From: Chromobacterium violaceum ATCC 12472
Lineage (GTDB): Bacteria; Pseudomonadota; Gammaproteobacteria; Burkholderiales; Chromobacteriaceae
Direction of reading: 5' to 3'
NCBI RefSeq assembly: GCF_000007705.1
Contig: NC_005085.1
Location: 2,241,752 to 2,305,751 of the forward strand
DNA: 64,000 nucleotides
Below are positions 46,132-55,190 of the stretch, one piece after another; position 1 is the first letter of the stretch; each line of letters opens with the position of its first letter. Below the pieces are notes generated by a model. That model searched no databases. It saw only the letters and a list, made by a program, of their open reading frames with translations, and was not told the DNA's origin. A program made the position numbers and the translations under genes.

Positions 46132-46937
46132 AGCAGAAGTTTGTCGCCGCAGCCGTGCAGATGGTTTCCGGTTGCGGCCTGGAGGCCAACCTGGCCCGCG
46201 CCGACCAGCTGCTGGGAGAGGCCGCCGCGCGCGGCGCCGGCCTGGCGGTGTTGCCGGAGTATTTTTGCCTGATGGGCGCGAAGGAAACCGACAAGGTAGC
46301 CATCCGCGAACCGTTCGGCGGCGGCCCCATCCAGCAGGCGCTGTCGGAGATGGCGCGCCGCCATGGCCTGTGGCTGCTGGGCGGCACCGTGCCGCTTGTC
46401 TGCGAGGAAGAGGGCAAGGTGTTCAACAGCAGCCTGCTCTACAATCCGCAGGGAGAGGTGGCGGCCCGCTACGACAAGATCCACCTGTTCGGTTTCACCG
46501 GCCAGGGAGAAAGTTATTGCGAGTCCAACACCATACGCCCGGGCGTGACGCCGACCAAGGCGGAAACGCCGCTGGGCGACATCGCTTTCGGCATCTGCTA
46601 CGACCTGCGCTTCCCGGAGCTGTTCCGCATGCTGGCGCCGGTCGACCTGCTGATCTTGCCGGCGGCCTTCACCGCCACCACCGGCGAAGCGCACTGGGAG
46701 CCGCTGCTGCGGGCCCGGGCAATAGAAAACCAGTGTTACCTGATTGCCTCCGCGCAGGGCGGAAGGCATGAAAACGGCCGGCAGACGCACGGCCACTCGA
46801 TGATCATCGACCCGTGGGGGCGCATTCTCGCCGAACTGCCGAGCGGCGAGGGCGTCATCACCGCCGAGATCGATCCCGAATGGACGGATTCGGTGCGGAG
46901 CCGCCTGCCGGCTCTGGCGCACCGGGTCATACGCTGA
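46128..46937 (+). CDS. Carbon-nitrogen hydrolase (Nit/omega-amidase type)
   Basis: A 269-residue nitrilase-superfamily amidase. The Glu44 (VLPEYF), Lys117 (YDKIHLFGF) and Cys157 (GICYDLRFPEL) triad is intact. Bacterial relatives clean up side products such as deaminated glutathione or alpha-keto-omega-amides. The ATG overlaps the stop of the YhdP-like gene (ATGA), and tldD follows 9 bases after its stop. Confidence 0.9.
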   Translation: MKQKFVAAAVQMVSGCGLEANLARADQLLGEAAARGAGLAVLPEYFCLMGAKETDKVAIREPFGGGPIQQALSEMARRHGLWLLGGTVPLVCEEEGKVFNSSLLYNPQGEVAARYDKIHLFGFTGQGESYCESNTIRPGVTPTKAETPLGDIAFGICYDLRFPELFRMLAPVDLLILPAAFTATTGEAHWEPLLRARAIENQCYLIASAQGGRHENGRQTHGHSMIIDPWGRILAELPSGEGVITAEIDPEWTDSVRSRLPALAHRVIR

Positions 46938-46945
46938 AAGAGAAT

Positions 46946-48388
46946 ATGCAAGACGCCTTCACCATCGCAGACGAACTGCTGCTCAAGCCCTACGGCCTGG
47001 ACGAGGCCGCGCTGGAGCGCACGCTGTCGCATATGCGCCATCACGCCGTTGACTACGCCGACCTTTACTTCCAGTACACCCGCAACGAGGGCTGGCATCT
47101 GGAAGAGGGCATCGTCAAGTCCGGCAGCTTCAGCATCGATCAGGGTGTCGGCGTGCGCGCCGTCGCCGGAGACAAGACGGCCTTCGCCTATTCCGACGCC
47201 ATCAACCAGGATGCGCTCACCCGCGCGGCCGAGGCGGTGCGCGCGATCGGCAATGCCGGCGGCGACGGCAGCGCCGGCGCGGTGGAAAAGCGCAGGCCGC
47301 AGTCGCTGTACCCGGCCATCGACCCCTGTCACAGCCTGGAGGCCGCCGCCAAGGTGGCGCTGCTGGAAAAGGTGGAAAAGCTGGCCAAGGCGATAGACCC
47401 GCGCGTGATTCAGGTGATGGCCGGCCTGGCGATGGAGTACGACGTGGTCTACGTCGCGCGCCATGACGGCGTGCGCGCCGCCGACGTGAGGCCGCTGGTG
47501 CGGATGTCGGTGTCGGTGATCGCCGAACAGAACGGCCGCCGCGAGCAGGGCGCGTCCGGCGGCGGCGGCCGCTTCGACCTCGCCTATTTCGACGACGCGG
47601 TGGTGGAACGCTATGTGCGCGAGGCGGTCAAGCAGGCGCTGGTGAATCTGGAATCCCGCCCGGCGCCGGCGGGCCAGATGACCGTGGTGCTGGGGCCGGG
47701 CTGGCCGGGCGTGCTGCTGCACGAGGCGATCGGCCATGGCCTGGAAGGCGATTTCAACCGCAAGGGCACCTCGGCCTTCTCCGGCAAGATGGGCGAACGC
47801 GTGGCGGCGCCGGGCGTGACGGTGGTGGACGATGGCGTGATGGGCGGCCGCCGCGGCGCGCTGGCCATCGACGACGAGGGCAACGCCACCCAGCGCACCG
47901 TGCTGATCGAGGACGGCATCCTCAAGGGCTATATGCAGGACGCGATGAATTCGCGGCTGATGCAGGTGGCGCCCACCGGTAACGGCCGCCGCGAGTCGTA
48001 CGCCAGCATTCCGATGCCGCGGATGACCAATACCTACATGCTGGCCGGCGAGCGCGATCCGCAGGAAATCATCGCCTCGGTCAAGGATGGCCTGTACGCG
48101 GTGAATTTCGGCGGCGGGCAGGTGGACATCACCAGCGGCAAGTTCGTGTTCTCGGCGTCGGAAGCCTGGCGCATCGAAAATGGCAAGCTGACCTACCCGG
48201 TCAAGGGCGCCACGCTGATCGGCAGCGGCCCCGAGGTGCTGAACTACGTGTCGATGATAGGCAACGACCTGGCCCTGGACCAGGGCGTGGGCGTGTGCGG
48301 CAAGGAAGGGCAAAGCGTGCCGGTCGGCGTCGGCCAGCCGACGCTGCGCATAGACGGCGGGCTGACCGTCGGCGGCACGGGCGGCTGA
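46946..48388 (+). CDS. tldD: Metalloprotease TldD
   Basis: A 480-residue member of the TldD/PmbA family. The metal-binding motif HEAIGHGLEGD is at about residues 259-269. The N-terminal half has the usual SFSIDQGVGVRAV. It pairs with PmbA to mature microcin B17 and degrade CcdA; PmbA is not in the window. Followed by a strong hairpin. Confidence 0.95.
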   Translation: MQDAFTIADELLLKPYGLDEAALERTLSHMRHHAVDYADLYFQYTRNEGWHLEEGIVKSGSFSIDQGVGVRAVAGDKTAFAYSDAINQDALTRAAEAVRAIGNAGGDGSAGAVEKRRPQSLYPAIDPCHSLEAAAKVALLEKVEKLAKAIDPRVIQVMAGLAMEYDVVYVARHDGVRAADVRPLVRMSVSVIAEQNGRREQGASGGGGRFDLAYFDDAVVERYVREAVKQALVNLESRPAPAGQMTVVLGPGWPGVLLHEAIGHGLEGDFNRKGTSAFSGKMGERVAAPGVTVVDDGVMGGRRGALAIDDEGNATQRTVLIEDGILKGYMQDAMNSRLMQVAPTGNGRRESYASIPMPRMTNTYMLAGERDPQEIIASVKDGLYAVNFGGGQVDITSGKFVFSASEAWRIENGKLTYPVKGATLIGSGPEVLNYVSMIGNDLALDQGVGVCGKEGQSVPVGVGQPTLRIDGGLTVGGTGG

Positions 48389-48401
48389 TTGTTGTCTGCC
48401 G

Positions 48402-48423
48402 CGGCCGGGCAGCAGCCCGGCCG
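48402..48423 (+). terminator. Intrinsic terminator after tldD
   Basis: CGGCCGGGC/GCCCGGCCG, 9-base stem with AGCA loop, 14 bases past the stop; only a short T-run follows. Confidence 0.65.
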
Positions 48424-48430
48424 TTTCACA

Positions 48431-49074
48431 TCAAAGCGGGATGCCTTGCGTCTCGAGCGCGAGCGCCAGCCTGTCCAGGCCAATGCCGAAGCCCGCGCCT
48501 TCGCGTAGGCGCCGCCGCCCATCCCTGTTTCTGCGCGCCCATTTCCGGCACGCGCATTTCGAATCCCTCGCCGTTCAGGTAGCAGCTGAGTCCGCGCCGA
48601 GCCGCGCTGTCGAGCGGATAGCGCAGCCCCAGGCTGTCCAGAAAACCCTGGCAGAGCTGCCGGCTCATGCGGCTGGCCGGCAGCCAGGTCATCACTCAGA
48701 TATTCGAAGCCCAGTGGGGTGAATTCCCGATAACGGCCGGCTTGCGGCCGCTCATAACGGTAACCGCGCGCGACGTAGAAGAATTTGGCTTCGCGCCGGC
48801 CATCCAGAAATTCAGTGGCTCTTCCCTGAAACAGCGCGCTGGCTTCCGGCATCAGGCAGCAGGCGCGGCCCTGGCGGTCAGGGAAAGCCCACATCTGCCC
48901 CAGTATCCCGCTGCCGCCGGCCTTGGAGCCGAAAGTGTCCTGTCCCCATAAGCGGGGAGAATGGCTTCTTACGCGCCCGCGTCAATGAAGCCGGCTCCGG
49001 AAACGGCTCTCCAGTTGACGAAGAGCGGCGGCCTCGCGGCCGCTGACGATGTCGGTGTCTCGGATCATGTTCAT
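48431..49074 (-). pseudogene. Frameshifted histidyl-tRNA-synthetase-like (HisZ/HisRS-fold) pseudogene
   Basis: ATG 49074 has AAAGGA upstream. The frame reads RDTDIVSGREAAALRQLESRF, then an in-frame TGA near 48983, and continues with LWGQDTFGSKAGGSG, MWAFPDRQGRACCLMPEAS and FFYVARGYRYERPQAGRYREF (class II motif 2). A frameshift near 48680 moves to another frame (LRYPLDSAARRGLSCYLNG, VPEMGAQKQ). Two more shifts near 48525 and 48503 recover GGGAYA, then GFGIGLDRLALALE (motif 3) and a stop at 48431. One nonsense and three frameshifts make it a pseudogene; the parent is a compact HisRS-like paralogue. Confidence 0.85.
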
Positions 49075-49372
49075 TGCTTTCCTTTCTGGATAGGCGCTGA
49101 GCGCGCGACAAATGAAATAAGGCGCCTTGCGGCTCCTTTGGGCAGGCCGCGGTGGCGATGGTTTTGGAAAATCTTCATGCTTTCGGCATTCTTGTGGCCG
49201 GGCATGGGGGGCAAGCTTTGAATCGATTCATTCTTAAAGACAGGCTTGTTCGGCCAGGAGGGGGCGAATCTGATCCTGGTCAAAAAAATGATGATCTCGT
49301 CATCTTAGGCTGATCGGGCGGCTTTGGCAGCAGAAGGGCCGCGTCTCAACCAAAACAAGATTGGACTACGTG
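49075..49372. other. About 300 bp without a supported gene, before the PraB-like gene
   Basis: It holds the pseudogene leader on the left and the promoter region of the PraB-like gene on the right. A GATGA/TCATC inverted repeat lies near 49291-49305. A 70-codon minus-strand frame (49071-49283) has no ribosome site or recognisable motif and is left out. Confidence 0.4.
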
Positions 49373-49888
49373 ATGAGCAAGATGCATAACATGATTCTGG
49401 CGGCCGGCGCGTGCGCGCTGGCATTGGGCATACCCTCGACCGCGGGCGCGGTCACCATCACGCCGCCAGGCGCTGGCGGCGCGCCGATCCCCTTCTCCGC
49501 GGTGGGGCCGGCTGTGGTCGGCAAGTCGGGCGTGGACGTCGATTGCACCGCGGTGTTCAGCGGCACGGTGGACGGCGCCGGCAACATCCTGATCACCAGC
49601 GCCGCGTTCAAAGGCATTCCGGTGTGCCGGATGATCAAGGCCAGCGCCACGCCGGCTACCCCGTGGGTGGGGAAAGTGACCTCGCTCAACCGGCTGACGA
49701 TCGACCAGGTGATGGTCAACGTCAACACGCCCATTCTGGGCGGGCAGTGCGGCCCGAGCCTGGTGGGCGGACAGATAGCCGACAGCGGCAGCGAGACCAC
49801 GATCTCCCTGTCCGCCGCGCCGCTGGCCGGCGGCTGCGCGATTTCCGCCACGCTGACGACCACCCCGTACATGCATGTGACGCCCTGA
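49373..49888 (+). CDS. Secreted PraB-like protein (alkane-oxidation activator family)
   Basis: A 171-residue secreted protein with a signal peptide ending near residue 26 (STAGA). The mature part shows two cysteine pairs and the family pattern VDCTAVFSGTV, LTIDQVMV, GGQCGPS and GGCAIS, resembling PraA/PraB of Pseudomonas (surfactant-like secreted protein tied to hexadecane use and biofilm). The start is either ATG 49373 or a TTG at 49361; no good ribosome site precedes either. Identification is from memory of the family. Confidence 0.65.
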   Translation: MSKMHNMILAAGACALALGIPSTAGAVTITPPGAGGAPIPFSAVGPAVVGKSGVDVDCTAVFSGTVDGAGNILITSAAFKGIPVCRMIKASATPATPWVGKVTSLNRLTIDQVMVNVNTPILGGQCGPSLVGGQIADSGSETTISLSAAPLAGGCAISATLTTTPYMHVTP

Positions 49889-49915
49889 GCGCAATCCAGG
49901 AGTATTCCAGCGGCG

Positions 49916-50977
49916 TCAGGCGCATGCGGCGCCGCTTTGGCGAGCCTCCGGCTGTTGCGGTATCGAGTCGTGCGCGCGCCAGCGCTGGCGCGAGGCGCGC
50001 AGCGCGTATGCGCGGCGGTAGGCGGTGGGCGTCAGCCCGGTCTGCCTTCGGAACAGCCGGCGGAAGGCGCTTGGGTCGTCGTAGCCGCACTGCTCCATGA
50101 TGCCGGCCAGATCGAGCGTGGTGACTTCCAGCAGCAGTTTGGCGCGCTCCACCCTCAGCTTGTGCAGATAATCCAGCGGCGTCATGTCCGCCACCTCGCG
50201 GAAATGGCGCAGCAGGGTACGGCTGCTGACGGCCGCCGCCGCGGCTGCCAGATCCAGGCTGTAAGGTTCGGCGACATGCTGTTCCAGCCAACGGCGGGCC
50301 TTGAACACCACGCTGTCGCGGGTTGGCGTGCTCAGCGCCGGCAGCGTCTGCGCCGATTGTTCGAAACGCGCCGGCAGGTACAACAGGCCGTTGGTACAGC
50401 GCTGCGCCAGCTCGTCTCCGGCAAAATGTCGGACCAACTCCAGCAGCAGCTCGGTGGAGGAGGCTGGCGCGCCGCTGCAATAGATGCCGTGATCCTGGGT
50501 GACCGGCCTGTCCATCAGCAGATGCACTCGCGGATGATTGCTGGAGAACCAGCCGGCGATCATCCAGCTGATGGTGGCGTTGCGTCCGTCCAGGATGCCG
50601 GCGCGGGCCAGCAAGGCCGCGCCGTTGTAATTGGTGGCGATGACGTCGCCCGCGGCATGGCGGCGGGCGATCATTTGCTGCGCTTTGCCGGATTGATCCA
50701 GCAGTTGCTTCAACTGAGGAACGCTATCCATGTCCAGGCCGGGCACCAGCAGCGCGGAGAGCGCGGCCTGAGGACGAGCGGGGGAGGCGGGCAGCCATGC
50801 CGGCAGGGGCAGCTCCTCGCCGTCGCTGTCCAGCAGCCGCCAGCTGAATGGCGGAGTTTTGCTGCGAGGGTGGCGCAGATGCCACAGTTTGTTGGCGGCA
50901 TGCAGCACGTCTATCGCGGAAAACAGCGTTCCGGCGAGGCAATTCGGCAGGCAAAGCAGGTCTATGCAGGCGTTCAT
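49916..50977 (-). CDS. GlxA-type AraC-family transcriptional regulator
   Basis: A 353-residue regulator with an N-terminal DJ-1/PfpI-like domain (about 1-190) and C-terminal double HTH (about 228-325; LDLAAAAAAVSSRTLLRHFREVADMTPLDYL, then LAGIMEQCGYDDPSAFRRLFRRQTG). The GlxA subgroup regulates catabolism of choline, glycine-betaine, nicotinate or amino acids. It diverges from the M20 hydrolase across a 285-base gap and is a plausible regulator of the downstream genes. Confidence 0.92.
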   Translation of the reverse strand: MNACIDLLCLPNCLAGTLFSAIDVLHAANKLWHLRHPRSKTPPFSWRLLDSDGEELPLPAWLPASPARPQAALSALLVPGLDMDSVPQLKQLLDQSGKAQQMIARRHAAGDVIATNYNGAALLARAGILDGRNATISWMIAGWFSSNHPRVHLLMDRPVTQDHGIYCSGAPASSTELLLELVRHFAGDELAQRCTNGLLYLPARFEQSAQTLPALSTPTRDSVVFKARRWLEQHVAEPYSLDLAAAAAAVSSRTLLRHFREVADMTPLDYLHKLRVERAKLLLEVTTLDLAGIMEQCGYDDPSAFRRLFRRQTGLTPTAYRRAYALRASRQRWRAHDSIPQQPEARQSGAACA

Positions 50978-51010
50978 GGCAGTCTGCCCTGGCGGTATCC
51001 GCTTTAACCT

Positions 51011-51135
51011 TGGCGAAATCGGCTCGTAAAATCAAGTTCAAATGCATTTCATATTTTGATTTACTATGCCGAATGTCTTTTCGGCGTCTTGATGTTTGTC
51101 AAGTCCGCTCGATTCGATGCCTGGCCAAATCGGCT
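51011..51135. promoter_or_regulatory. Pair of TGGC(G/C)AAATCGGCT direct repeats in the AraC-M20 divergent region
   Basis: TGGCGAAATCGGCT (51011-51024) and TGGCCAAATCGGCT (51122-51135) match at 13 of 14 bases, 111 bases apart, about 10 helical turns. A GCCGAA...TTCGGC inverted repeat lies between (51068-51085). They are candidate regulator sites; no promoter boxes are convincing. Confidence 0.45.
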
Positions 51136-51262
51136 TGGCGAATGGCGATTCTCGCTCCTTATCGCCGCGTCCGTCCTTCATAGACTGGGATCAAAGCGGC
51201 GTCCCGACTGGTCAGCCCGTTGCGACGCCGTCCTTCCCACCGCATGGAAACGGAGCCGACGC

Positions 51263-52441
51263 ATGTCCAATCTGCCAGGGGTCATCCCCGCCATCCAACA
51301 GCACGAAGAGCAGTTCATCGCCATCCGGCACAGCATCCACGCGCACCCCGAGCTGGGTTTCGAGGAGGTTTCCACCAGCAAGCTGGTGGCAGAGTCGTTG
51401 CGGGCCTGGGGTTATGAGGTAGCCGCTGGAATCGGAGGCACCGGCGTGGTGGGACGGCTGCGTTGCGGTACGGGCGAGCGCCGGCTGGGCATACGCGCCG
51501 ACATGGATGCTTTGCCGATACATGAGGAAACCGGGTTGCCTTACGCCAGCAAGCTGCCTGGCAAGATGCACGCCTGCGGCCACGATGGCCATACCGCCAT
51601 CCTGCTGGCGGCGGCGCGCCATCTGGCGGAGACCCGGCAGTTCGACGGCACGCTGAATCTCATTTTCCAGCCGGCGGAAGAAGGACAGGGCGGCGCGGCG
51701 CGCATGATGGCCGAGGGCCTGTTCGAACGCTTTCCCTGCGACGCGGTGTTCGCATTGCACAACGGTCCCACGCTGCCGGTAGGCAGCTTCATCGTCCAGC
51801 CAGGCGTGCTGGCGGCATCGGCCGACATCGTCAGCATCAAGTTGACCGGCAAGGGTGGCCATGGCGGCATGCCTCACACCTGCGTAGATCCCATCGTGGC
51901 GATGGCCTCCATCATCCTGTCTTTGCAGACCATCGTGTCGCGTAACCTGCCGCCGGACCAGCCGGCGGTGGTCTCCATCGGCTCCGCGCAGGCGGGCAGC
52001 GCCAGCAACGTGATTCCCGACTGCGCTCGGCTGGAGCTGACGGTGCGTACCTACAGCCCCGCCATCCAGCAGCAGATAGAAGGCCGGCTGCGCGAGTTGG
52101 TCAGCCTGCAGGCGCAGAGCTTCGGCGTGGGGGCTGAGATCGAATGGACGCCGGTGACGCGGGTGCTGGTCAATACGCCGGAAGAAACGCGCATCGCCAG
52201 GGAGGTGGCGGAGGGCATGGTCGGAGCGCAGGCCATCGTGCCGCTGCCGGCCGGCGCGATGGGAGGAGACGATTTCTCCTGGATGCTGGAAAAGGTGCCT
52301 GGCTGCTACGTGGTGCTGGGCAATGGCGTGGGCAGCAAGGGCGGCTGCATGATTCATAACCCCGGGTACGACTTCAACGACGAGATCCTCAGTCTCGGGG
52401 CCAGTTACTGGGTAAAGCTGGCCGAAGCATTTCTGCGTTAG
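51263..52441 (+). CDS. M20 metallopeptidase / amidohydrolase (HipO-like)
   Basis: A 392-residue zinc amidohydrolase. Metal ligands are in CGHDGH (about 105-110), QPAEEGQGG (Glu general base) and MPHTCVDP. The IAA-amino acid/hippurate hydrolase subgroup typically cleaves N-acyl amino acids; specificity is unknown here. ATG 51263 has CGGAG 8 bases upstream. A DUF1302 outer-membrane gene follows after 57 bases, so they are probably one operon. Confidence 0.9.
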   Translation: MSNLPGVIPAIQQHEEQFIAIRHSIHAHPELGFEEVSTSKLVAESLRAWGYEVAAGIGGTGVVGRLRCGTGERRLGIRADMDALPIHEETGLPYASKLPGKMHACGHDGHTAILLAAARHLAETRQFDGTLNLIFQPAEEGQGGAARMMAEGLFERFPCDAVFALHNGPTLPVGSFIVQPGVLAASADIVSIKLTGKGGHGGMPHTCVDPIVAMASIILSLQTIVSRNLPPDQPAVVSIGSAQAGSASNVIPDCARLELTVRTYSPAIQQQIEGRLRELVSLQAQSFGVGAEIEWTPVTRVLVNTPEETRIAREVAEGMVGAQAIVPLPAGAMGGDDFSWMLEKVPGCYVVLGNGVGSKGGCMIHNPGYDFNDEILSLGASYWVKLAEAFLR

Positions 52442-52498
52442 CAGGGCAGCGCGGCGCCGGGGGCGCCGCGACGATGATAAGAATGGGGAGATGGTCAG

Positions 52499-54316
52499 AT
52501 GAAGAAGATCCGCAGATGCGAACCTCTGCTGCTGATGCTGCTGGCCGGCGCAGGACACGCGGGGGAGATCACGGTCAGCACCCTGCCTTCCGGCTTGGGA
52601 GACGGGCACCGTTTCGATCTGGGTAGCTGGAAGCTGGAGACCAAGGGGGCGATGGCGATAGGCAGCGTGTACCGGACGGAAAATCCCAACGACGCGTTCA
52701 CCAGCCATGCCAATGCGATGGATGCTCAGAACGACGGCGATCTCAACTACCGGCGCGGCGACCTGGTGTCCGAATCGTGGCAGGGCTATGCGCAGGGCGA
52801 CCTGCGTCGCGGAGACGGCGGCGTGTTCGTCAGCGCCAAGGCCTGGTACGACTACGGCCTGATCCACCGCCCGGTGCCGCACGGACACGCGCCCAACCGC
52901 TACGTCCCAGGCGCGCCGCTGAGCGACGACAAGTTCACCCAGCTGGGGCGCTTCAGCGGCGCGGCGCTGGACGATGCCTACGTCTACGGCGATTACCGCC
53001 TGGGCGATGCCTCGCTGCTGCTGCGGATGGGACAGCAAGTGATCCCCTGGATCACGCCCACCACGATACTGGGCGGCATCCAGCAGGTGAATGCGATGGA
53101 TTTCAACGCGCTGGGCCGCTCCGGCACCATCCCGGAAATGGTCAATATTCCGACGCCGGCCTTCTATGCCAAGCTGAAGGCCACGCCCAAGCTGACGGTG
53201 GATGGGTATTACCAGTTCAAGTTCGCGCCCAACGCCTATCCGGCCTGCGGCACTTTCTATTCCGGCAGCGACTACGCCCAGCCCGGCTGCGACGCGCTGA
53301 CGCTGAACGGCACGCTGCTCAGCAAGTTGCTTCGACGCAATGTCGTCACCACCGACCAGCAGTCGCTTGCGAATCCGCTGGACTACATCCGGCGGGCGCC
53401 GGACGACAGGCCGTATGGCGGCGAGTTCGGATTCAGCCTCAGTTATCTGTTCGACAATATCGGCCTGCTGGGACTGTTCTATTCCAACCAGACCAGCATG
53501 ATGAGCTTCAACCAGATGATGCGCTCCGGTCCCGGAATTTTCCTGCCTGCCGCGGCCAATCAGGGCAAGGCCATTCCTGTCGGCATCGCCGGCCAGTTCT
53601 TGCGCGCTTATCCGGACAATATCCACATGTACGGGGTGAATTTCCGCACCCGTTTGCCGGATGGCACCGGGGTGTACAGCGAGTTCACCTATCGGCCCAA
53701 CCAGCCGGTGGCGTGGAACGGCGCCGACTTCCTGTACGGCGTGCTGGCCGGAACCGGACCGCTGGGGTATCTGGCCGCGACGCCGTCCGGCTATCTGGCG
53801 CGCGGCTACGACACCTTCGGCAGCAGCCAGTTCAACCTGGGCGCGTCCAAGGCGCTGGGACGCTGGTTGGGCGGGGAGGCCAGGCTGTCGGCCGAGGCGG
53901 CCGTCAAGCATCTGTCCGGGCTGCCGGACGCCTACGCGATGCGCTACGGCCGCGTCGGTTTCGGCCAGGCGCCCAGCGCGTCCTCTCCCTCCTGTAACGG
54001 CTCGGGTCCGAGCTGCGCGCTGGACGGCTTCGTGACCGCCAACGCCTGGGGCTGGCGCGCCAAGCTGGAACAGCATTATTACGGCGCGCTGCCCGGTCTG
54101 GATTTGATGCCGTCGCTGGCGCTGGCCTACGACGTCAAGGGCTATTCCCACGATGGGCAGTTCATGGAGGGGCGGCGCAGCGCGCTGTGGCGGCTGCAGG
54201 CGGAATACAGGAAGCGCTATCAGTTCGAGCTGCTGTATCTGAAAACGGCCGGGGGCGATTACAACACCCTGCAGGACCGCAGCCTGGCGATGGTCAGCGC
54301 CGGCATCAAGTTCTGA
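52499..54316 (+). CDS. DUF1302 outer-membrane protein
   Basis: A 605-residue protein with a signal peptide (about 1-21) and DUF1302 sequence: many amphipathic beta strands (FSAKAWYDYGL-like, DAYVYGDYRL, LLLRMGQQVIPW) and a C-terminal phenylalanine (AMVSAGIKF), as in beta-barrel proteins. Family members often sit next to genes for hydrophobic-compound use, together with DUF1329 proteins. No DUF1329 is present here; the neighbour is an M20 amidohydrolase. Confidence 0.85.
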   Translation: MKKIRRCEPLLLMLLAGAGHAGEITVSTLPSGLGDGHRFDLGSWKLETKGAMAIGSVYRTENPNDAFTSHANAMDAQNDGDLNYRRGDLVSESWQGYAQGDLRRGDGGVFVSAKAWYDYGLIHRPVPHGHAPNRYVPGAPLSDDKFTQLGRFSGAALDDAYVYGDYRLGDASLLLRMGQQVIPWITPTTILGGIQQVNAMDFNALGRSGTIPEMVNIPTPAFYAKLKATPKLTVDGYYQFKFAPNAYPACGTFYSGSDYAQPGCDALTLNGTLLSKLLRRNVVTTDQQSLANPLDYIRRAPDDRPYGGEFGFSLSYLFDNIGLLGLFYSNQTSMMSFNQMMRSGPGIFLPAAANQGKAIPVGIAGQFLRAYPDNIHMYGVNFRTRLPDGTGVYSEFTYRPNQPVAWNGADFLYGVLAGTGPLGYLAATPSGYLARGYDTFGSSQFNLGASKALGRWLGGEARLSAEAAVKHLSGLPDAYAMRYGRVGFGQAPSASSPSCNGSGPSCALDGFVTANAWGWRAKLEQHYYGALPGLDLMPSLALAYDVKGYSHDGQFMEGRRSALWRLQAEYRKRYQFELLYLKTAGGDYNTLQDRSLAMVSAGIKF

Positions 54317-54530
54317 TGCGCCAGATTCAGGCAGGCCTGCAAGTTAATCAAATTGAATGGTCAGCTTATCTTCAATATGCATTGAATGATCCGTGCAAAT
54401 ACTAGGCCGGTTTTTTATGCTGGATTCCACCCTCTGTTAGGCGCTATGACCAGATTGTCCGGATATGTGATTGCCGCGGCGCCGGGGGTTCCCTTGGGCG
54501 CGCGAGCGCGATCACCGGGGAGGGCGGCAG

Positions 54531-55190
54531 ATGGGCGAGGTTTCCATTCAGGCGGGCGTGCCCGCCAATGTTTTTCGCACCGGAGGGCGGATCCGCCTGG
54601 TGGACCGGCAGCGGCTTTTCGGCCATGCGGCGGTGACCATCTGGCTGACCGGGCTGAGCGGCGCGGGCAAGTCCACCATCGCCTATGAACTGGAGGCGAG
54701 GCTGGTGCGCGGCGGTTTCTCCGCCGTGGTGCTGGACGGGGACAATCTGCGCCACGGCATCAACCGCAACCTGGGTTTCACCGATGCCGACCGCCGGGAA
54801 AATCTGCGCCGGGTGGCCGAGGTGGCGAGGCTGATGAACGATGCCGGGCTGATCGTGATCTGTTCCTGCATTTCTCCGCTGCGCATCGACCGCGAAATGG
54901 CGCGCGACATCGTCGGCGAACGCCATTTCGCCGAGGTTTACGTCAGCACGCCGCTGGCGGTGTGCGAGCAGCGCGATTGCAAGGGTCTGTACGCGAAGGC
55001 GCGCTCGGGACAGATCGCCCATTTCACCGGCGTGTCCTCGCCGTACGAAGCGCCCGAGCAGGCCGCGCTGGCGCTGGACACCAGCGCGCTGAGCGTGGAT
55101 GAATGCGTGGACAGGCTGTTCGGCATGGTGCTGCGCTGTTGCAGCCCGGCGGCGATGGAGGGAGGCATCGGCCATGAATACCATATCTGA
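54531..55190 (+). CDS. cysC: Adenylylsulfate (APS) kinase
   Basis: A 219-residue kinase that phosphorylates APS to PAPS, the universal sulfate donor. Walker A GLSGAGKST (41-49), DGDNLRHG (69-76) and the C-terminal signature FTGVSSPYEAPE are present. It stands alone, not fused to ATP sulfurylase, and 214 bases from the preceding gene. Its end overlaps the sulfotransferase by 17 bases, so PAPS is likely made for that enzyme. ATG 54531 is preceded by GGGGAGGGCGGC. Confidence 0.93.
   Translation: MGEVSIQAGVPANVFRTGGRIRLVDRQRLFGHAAVTIWLTGLSGAGKSTIAYELEARLVRGGFSAVVLDGDNLRHGINRNLGFTDADRRENLRRVAEVARLMNDAGLIVICSCISPLRIDREMARDIVGERHFAEVYVSTPLAVCEQRDCKGLYAKARSGQIAHFTGVSSPYEAPEQAALALDTSALSVDECVDRLFGMVLRCCSPAAMEGGIGHEYHI

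Noticed and set aside
49071-49283. A 70-codon minus-strand ORF between the pseudogene and PraB-like gene
   Set aside because: No ribosome site, no family, and composition like non-coding sequence.
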